NCBI GenBank assembly: GCA_037577475.1
Contig: CM075202.1
Location: 9,313,501 to 9,377,500, forward strand
Reading direction: 5' to 3'
Source: Chaunax sp. Z400
Lineage: Eukaryota > Chordata > Actinopteri > Lophiiformes > Chaunacidae
DNA: 64,000 bases
Position numbers and translations under genes: made by a program
Shown: positions 1 through 64,000 of the stretch, one piece after another
How positions within the stretch are numbered: the first letter of the stretch is position 1
How the letters are laid out: every line of letters starts with the position of its first letter
The notes under the pieces: model-generated
The model's database searches: none
What the model was told of the DNA's origin: nothing
Seen by the model: the letters and a program-made list of their open reading frames with translations, nothing else

Positions 1-899
1 AATGTGCTGAAAGAGAAGATACATGGATGCCTCAAGCCACCCGAAGCACATCTGCAAGCTGAATAAATCCTAATTTAATGCTGTATTTACAGTTTTTAAT
101 TTAAAAGATTGACTGTATGTCCCAGTGCTAGTTGGAGAGCAGAAGAAAACATTAGCAGAATTATGCTGATGTCCCTGATGAGCGATACAGGAAAAACAGA
201 GCTAAGGCGTCATTCTTACCATTCCACATGACATTACTGCAACACAGCCAGGAGCGTCATGGGACCTAGAAATTCATGTGTTTGTACCGACTGTTAAATG
301 GACAAACCAGAGCAATAACTGATGAACATATCTGCAGAGCCTTTTGGATGTTGGATGAATGAAATGAACAGGAACATTGTATAGGATATAAAACACCCCC
401 CCCCCCCTCACTAACTCTTCACTATGAAGTGTTGCTCCTGCATGAAGTCCCAGTTGCACCTTTGGAGGGAGGATAGGACATTATGCAGGAAACAACCATC
501 ACCATGGATACTGACAGAAGCATTGCTTGCTCAGCTGACATGTTAGTTTATGCAGTGTTTGCCTGCATATGTAATGCAATGCAAAATTGAAGCAGGGACA
601 TATGATTCAAATAAAAATGTATTTAGGGACAACGCGATGCTTTTGTTTTCCCTTACACGTCAATTCTCCACTCACCACAGCAAGGTTTTATAGTCTACTT
701 CCACTATGCACTATGGTTAGGGACGGCACTGAGTATGGCGAACCTTCAACACGATCACACAAACAAGAGGCGCAGTGAATAGGGTGTACTGGAGAGAATG
801 GCACTGAGCTTGCGCCTGTGCCCGTCTCTCCACAGGCTCCACGCTGCAGCATCCCAACATCCCAACAAGCATCACCAGGTGCAGTGGAGCAAAACCTAC
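1..899. other. Upstream intergenic sequence
   Basis: No gene is seen here. A poly-C run lies near 396-409. The rest is ordinary AT-rich DNA with short chance reading frames. It could hold distal promoter elements of the downstream gene, but none was recognised. Confidence 0.5.
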
Positions 900-963
900 T
901 ATATGTGCGTGAGAAGGAGAGAGAGGGGAGGGAGGGGGCGTTGTCGCTGGGGGTGGTTGAAAG

Positions 964-966
<3 letters not shown>

Positions 967-1013
<47 letters not shown>
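967..1013. repeat. (GA)n microsatellite
   Basis: An essentially uninterrupted GA dinucleotide run of 47 nt in the putative promoter region. GA/CT tracts near promoters can bind GAGA-type factors or form H-DNA; no function is shown here. Confidence 0.95.
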
Positions 1014-1014
<1 letters not shown>

Positions 1015-1303
1015 CTGGCAAGGTGGCGGGATTTGTGTTGCGAAGCCTCTACTCTTAGAGACATGCGCAAGAGCGTCAGCAGCAGCACCACCACTGCGCT
1101 GCGTTTCCGCCTTGCCTGAGCAGCGTGCACAGCCGAGAGGGGAGGGGAGGGAAGCCGAGAAGACGAGTGGAGCCACAGAGACGCAGTGGGGCACAACACG
1201 GACTCGAGCAAATTACAGCGACGCACCAACATCCCAGCAGCCCTTCATCCAAATTCACACGCCAAAGAAGCGACCCGTGCGGTGCGCGCCCGAGCCTTCC
1301 AGC

Positions 1304-1333
1304 ATGGAGATAGCGTTAAAATACAAGCACTAA
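1304..1333 (+). other. Candidate upstream ORF (MEIALKYKH-stop) in the 5' leader
   Basis: ATG at 1304 lies in a strong initiation context (A at -3, G at +4) and opens a nine-codon frame ending in TAA at 1331-1333. It ends 139 nt before the main ATG. If the transcript starts upstream of 1304 and the leader is not spliced here, this would be a translated uORF that dampens main-frame translation. The effect is inferred. Confidence 0.4.
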
Positions 1334-1354
1334 AATGTGAGATTTACAGAAACC

Positions 1355-1358
<4 letters not shown>

Positions 1359-1386
<28 letters not shown>
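1359..1386. repeat. (GA)n microsatellite in 5' leader
   Basis: A 28-nt GA run about 90 nt upstream of the start codon, probably within the 5' UTR. Confidence 0.9.
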
Positions 1387-1392
<6 letters not shown>

Positions 1393-1472
1393 GCGTGCGT
1401 GTGAGTGAGAGAAAGTGGCTATCTCCTTTATCTTTTGCGGGTGATCTCAGTTCTGTGCGCTGCAGACTGAAA

Positions 1473-61937
<60,465 letters not shown>

Positions 61938-64000
61938 GTAAGGAGGTGAAAACACACACATGCGCACAGAGGCTGGGTCTGCAATCACTCCCTAATTCAC
62001 TTATCCACTGCTCACTATATAATAGAGTGTAGTGTTCACATTGTGGGTATTTTGCAAGCAAAGTACTATACTTTATAGTGAGTATACATTTCACACTGTA
62101 GTGCACTTGAGCCTCAGATATTTTTGCATTATGGGCTGTACAGAAGTGGAGTAGATTTTCCATTTGCACACACTCACAACATATTCCACATTACTATGAG
62201 GATATTTTTGTACAGCTGTCTTGTGCTACACACCATTTCTGTGCCTACAAAAAGAAAAAAGAAAAAAAAAGGAATCTGAAACATGATTCTATTTTAACAG
62301 CGCCGCCAATTTGGAAAACAAATTTTCCCTTTCAAAACATTTAAAAATGCTGTAGAAATATTAAAATAGATACTAAGCCTTAAAGTATGCCTGGTATAAA
62401 TATTGTAAAAGTTTTTACCCAACAAACTTTTTAAATATTTTGCTGCACAGACAGTAGTAATGGTGATGTATTTGCCGCTGTTTTCTATGCGTTTATGCTA
62501 TATACTATAAGCAATGTTATTTATTTCTCATAAAAGATTTTTGTTCTATTTTTAGTGTTTGTTGCATCTTTTTGTGACTTTCATTTTTTGGTTTTCTTTT
62601 GAACAAAATATGCTCTATAAATACAATTGTACTACTACTTATTGTTATTATATTCGAAATATAATTTCCTGATATAAGCTGGTTGTGTAAGCAAAGTAAA
62701 GAGACTCTTAATCAGTAGTTTCCAACCTCTTAGGCTCAGAACTCCCATGAGGGGTTGTGAGATGTGTGTATTGTGGATATTAATTTCGCTACAAAGAATC
62801 CTTTTTTTTAATTTAGTCTTTGCTTTTCTTTTTTAAAATATATCATTTTTCTTCCTGCTTTTAAAACAAGAAAATCACAATCCAATCGAACTCCATTTAT
62901 ATATATGCACTGTGTGTGGAGGGATTGCAAGTAGACATTACTTTATATTGTGGAGCCATTTGCTTTATGTGAACAAAATACTTCTGCATCAATTATTTAA
63001 ATAAAAACACTAAATCTGCATGATCTGATTACTTTGAGGTCTTACTTTATAGCATAAGTTATGTCACACACTGTATATTCATTGAAGCCATGCCTTAAGA
63101 GCCTCCCTACACACGGATGTCAGGATTATTGTCAGTTCATTTATGCCCTGCCTCTGTTTGCTTTACTTTGAGTCTGCATGAATGTGAATCCATTATTGCC
63201 GGTGCTGTTTATTTCCTGCAGAAAAGCAAGTCTGCTCTTTTGATGATGGGTTGTGAATCCACCTTCCTCTTCCTCCCCACACACCTACTCACTTGGACGA
63301 GAAATAGACATGAATGCAACAAATGGGCAGCGAGAGCATGGGAGTGAAGATGAGCAAAGACAGACCTTAAATGAAATATACTTCTTACCAGTTTTTCAAG
63401 CTGGTTTTGTGTGTAGGAGACTGTAGAAAGGATTTCGACTCTCAGGGTTTTTAATTAGTTGTTTCTCCTACTGCTGCATATATAATTAGTTTGGTATTTA
63501 ATGGACAATTATGTAAATTATTTTGACTGGTTAAGTAAGGCTTATAATTCCTTTTTAATTGTCTTTCTAGGCATTTGTTGTTTAGATGTGGTTACTAAAA
63601 GTCCTTTAATACACAGACCTGCCTTGTATATCCTTCTCTGTGGCTTACTTTGGCTCTTCGGCGACAGTTCGGAATACTGTAGATACATTCAGCCACTTAC
63701 TGTGCATTCTGAATCATATGCACAGCCACGTTCATATTGATCTTCCTCAAGGCTTGAGTGGATGGATTCTGTAAATCATCCATGATCGTCACAACTTCCT
63801 CTCTATGTCTCTGCCCAGGCATTTGAGTTTCTCCTCTGATGAATAGCATCTTGTTATTGTTTGGCTGCCGTTCAAAGCAACATTTTAAGTGCAGCTTCTG
63901 GAGGGAATGGGGGGGGTGGTGGGGAAAAACAAGATGACGGAACAAAAAAGACAAGAGGAAGGGAAGAGGGATGAACTGGCAAACTAAAGTGTCTTATGTT
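61938..64000 (+). other. stxbp5: stxbp5 intron 8 (incomplete, runs off the window)
   Basis: Begins with GTAAGG after exon 8. A block at about 61990-62160 (ACTCCCTAATTCACTTATCC ... TATAGTGAGTATACA) and one at about 62715-62780 (TAGTTTCCAACCTCTTAGGC ... GGGGTTGTGAGATG) resemble common fish interspersed repeats, at low confidence. No further exon was found to the window end. Confidence 0.75.

Larger units (their letters stand above)
900..1472 (+). promoter_or_regulatory. stxbp5: Putative CpG-rich promoter and 5' UTR of stxbp5
   Basis: CpG dinucleotides are dense from about 935 to 1310 (for example around 1070-1110 and 1260-1300) compared with the CpG-poor sequence on both sides. This is expected for a TATA-less vertebrate promoter directly upstream of the first coding exon. 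Two (GA)n tracts lie in it. The transcription start cannot be placed from sequence. An in-frame stop (1338-1340) and a short upstream ORF (1304-1333) fall in the part most likely to be transcribed. Confidence 0.55.

Noticed and set aside
1078..1110. Possible REST/NRSF (RE1) site in the CpG-rich promoter
   Set aside because: Only the left half (CAGCACCAC) matches; the right half is too different from the consensus to support a call.
688..1232. Overlapping long frames on both strands around the (GA)n tract (poly Arg-Glu or Ser-Leu)
   Set aside because: Their length comes from dinucleotide repeats, which have no stop codons. No protein family is recognised.
1395..1472. A longer N-terminus for tomosyn starting at 1395
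   Set aside because: The codon at 1395 is GTG. The extra 26 residues do not resemble the family, and the ATG at 1473 gives the conserved MKKFNIRKVLDGL start.

Overview
The window is vertebrate nuclear DNA, most likely from a ray-finned (teleost) fish. The evidence is a gene split into short exons with GT-AG borders, very long AT-rich introns, long (CA/TG)n, (GA/CT)n and (GATAA)n microsatellites, and remains of transposon families typical of fish: a Tc1-like DNA transposon, LINE 3' fragments, MITEs and an LTR-like family. There is no sign of prokaryotic operons, CRISPR arrays or plasmid features.

One protein-coding gene is supported. It is the 5' part of a syntaxin-binding protein 5 (tomosyn-1, stxbp5) gene on the + strand. 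Eight coding exons splice in frame: 1473-1610, 3759-3856, 35820-35901, 37288-37388, 46657-46791, 52513-52576, 53205-53288 and 61814-61937. Together they hold 826 nt, encoding residues 1-275 plus the first base of codon 276. This is the first part of the N-terminal WD40 propeller of a protein of about 1,100-1,200 residues. The rest, including the C-terminal R-SNARE motif, lies beyond the right edge. The match favours STXBP5 over STXBP5L (for example FGRPGVECYCQ and HSVAWHHEGKQFICSHSD). Which fish duplicate (a or b) cannot be decided here.

Layout: 1-900 is upstream DNA. About 900-1472 is a CpG-rich, (GA)n-containing putative promoter and 5' UTR with a short upstream ORF. Intron 2 (3857-35819, about 32 kb) fills half of the window. 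It has the hallmarks of a minor-spliceosome (U12-type) intron: donor GTATCCTTTC and branch-site match TTCCTTGAC 16 nt before the exon. It holds a LINE reverse-transcriptase relic, a Tc1-like relic interrupted by another repeat, a 0.6 kb TTAA-flanked MITE, and a pair of CRE-like motifs. Introns 4, 5 and 7 hold LINE 3' fragments, a CpG-dense foldback element, a 128-bp perfect (TG)n tract, and two of the four copies of an LTR-like repeat family found in the window.

No second gene, tRNA, rRNA or recognisable microRNA could be supported. The many other open frames are short, lack family motifs, or lie in simple sequence or repeats. All names are from pattern recognition, without database searches.
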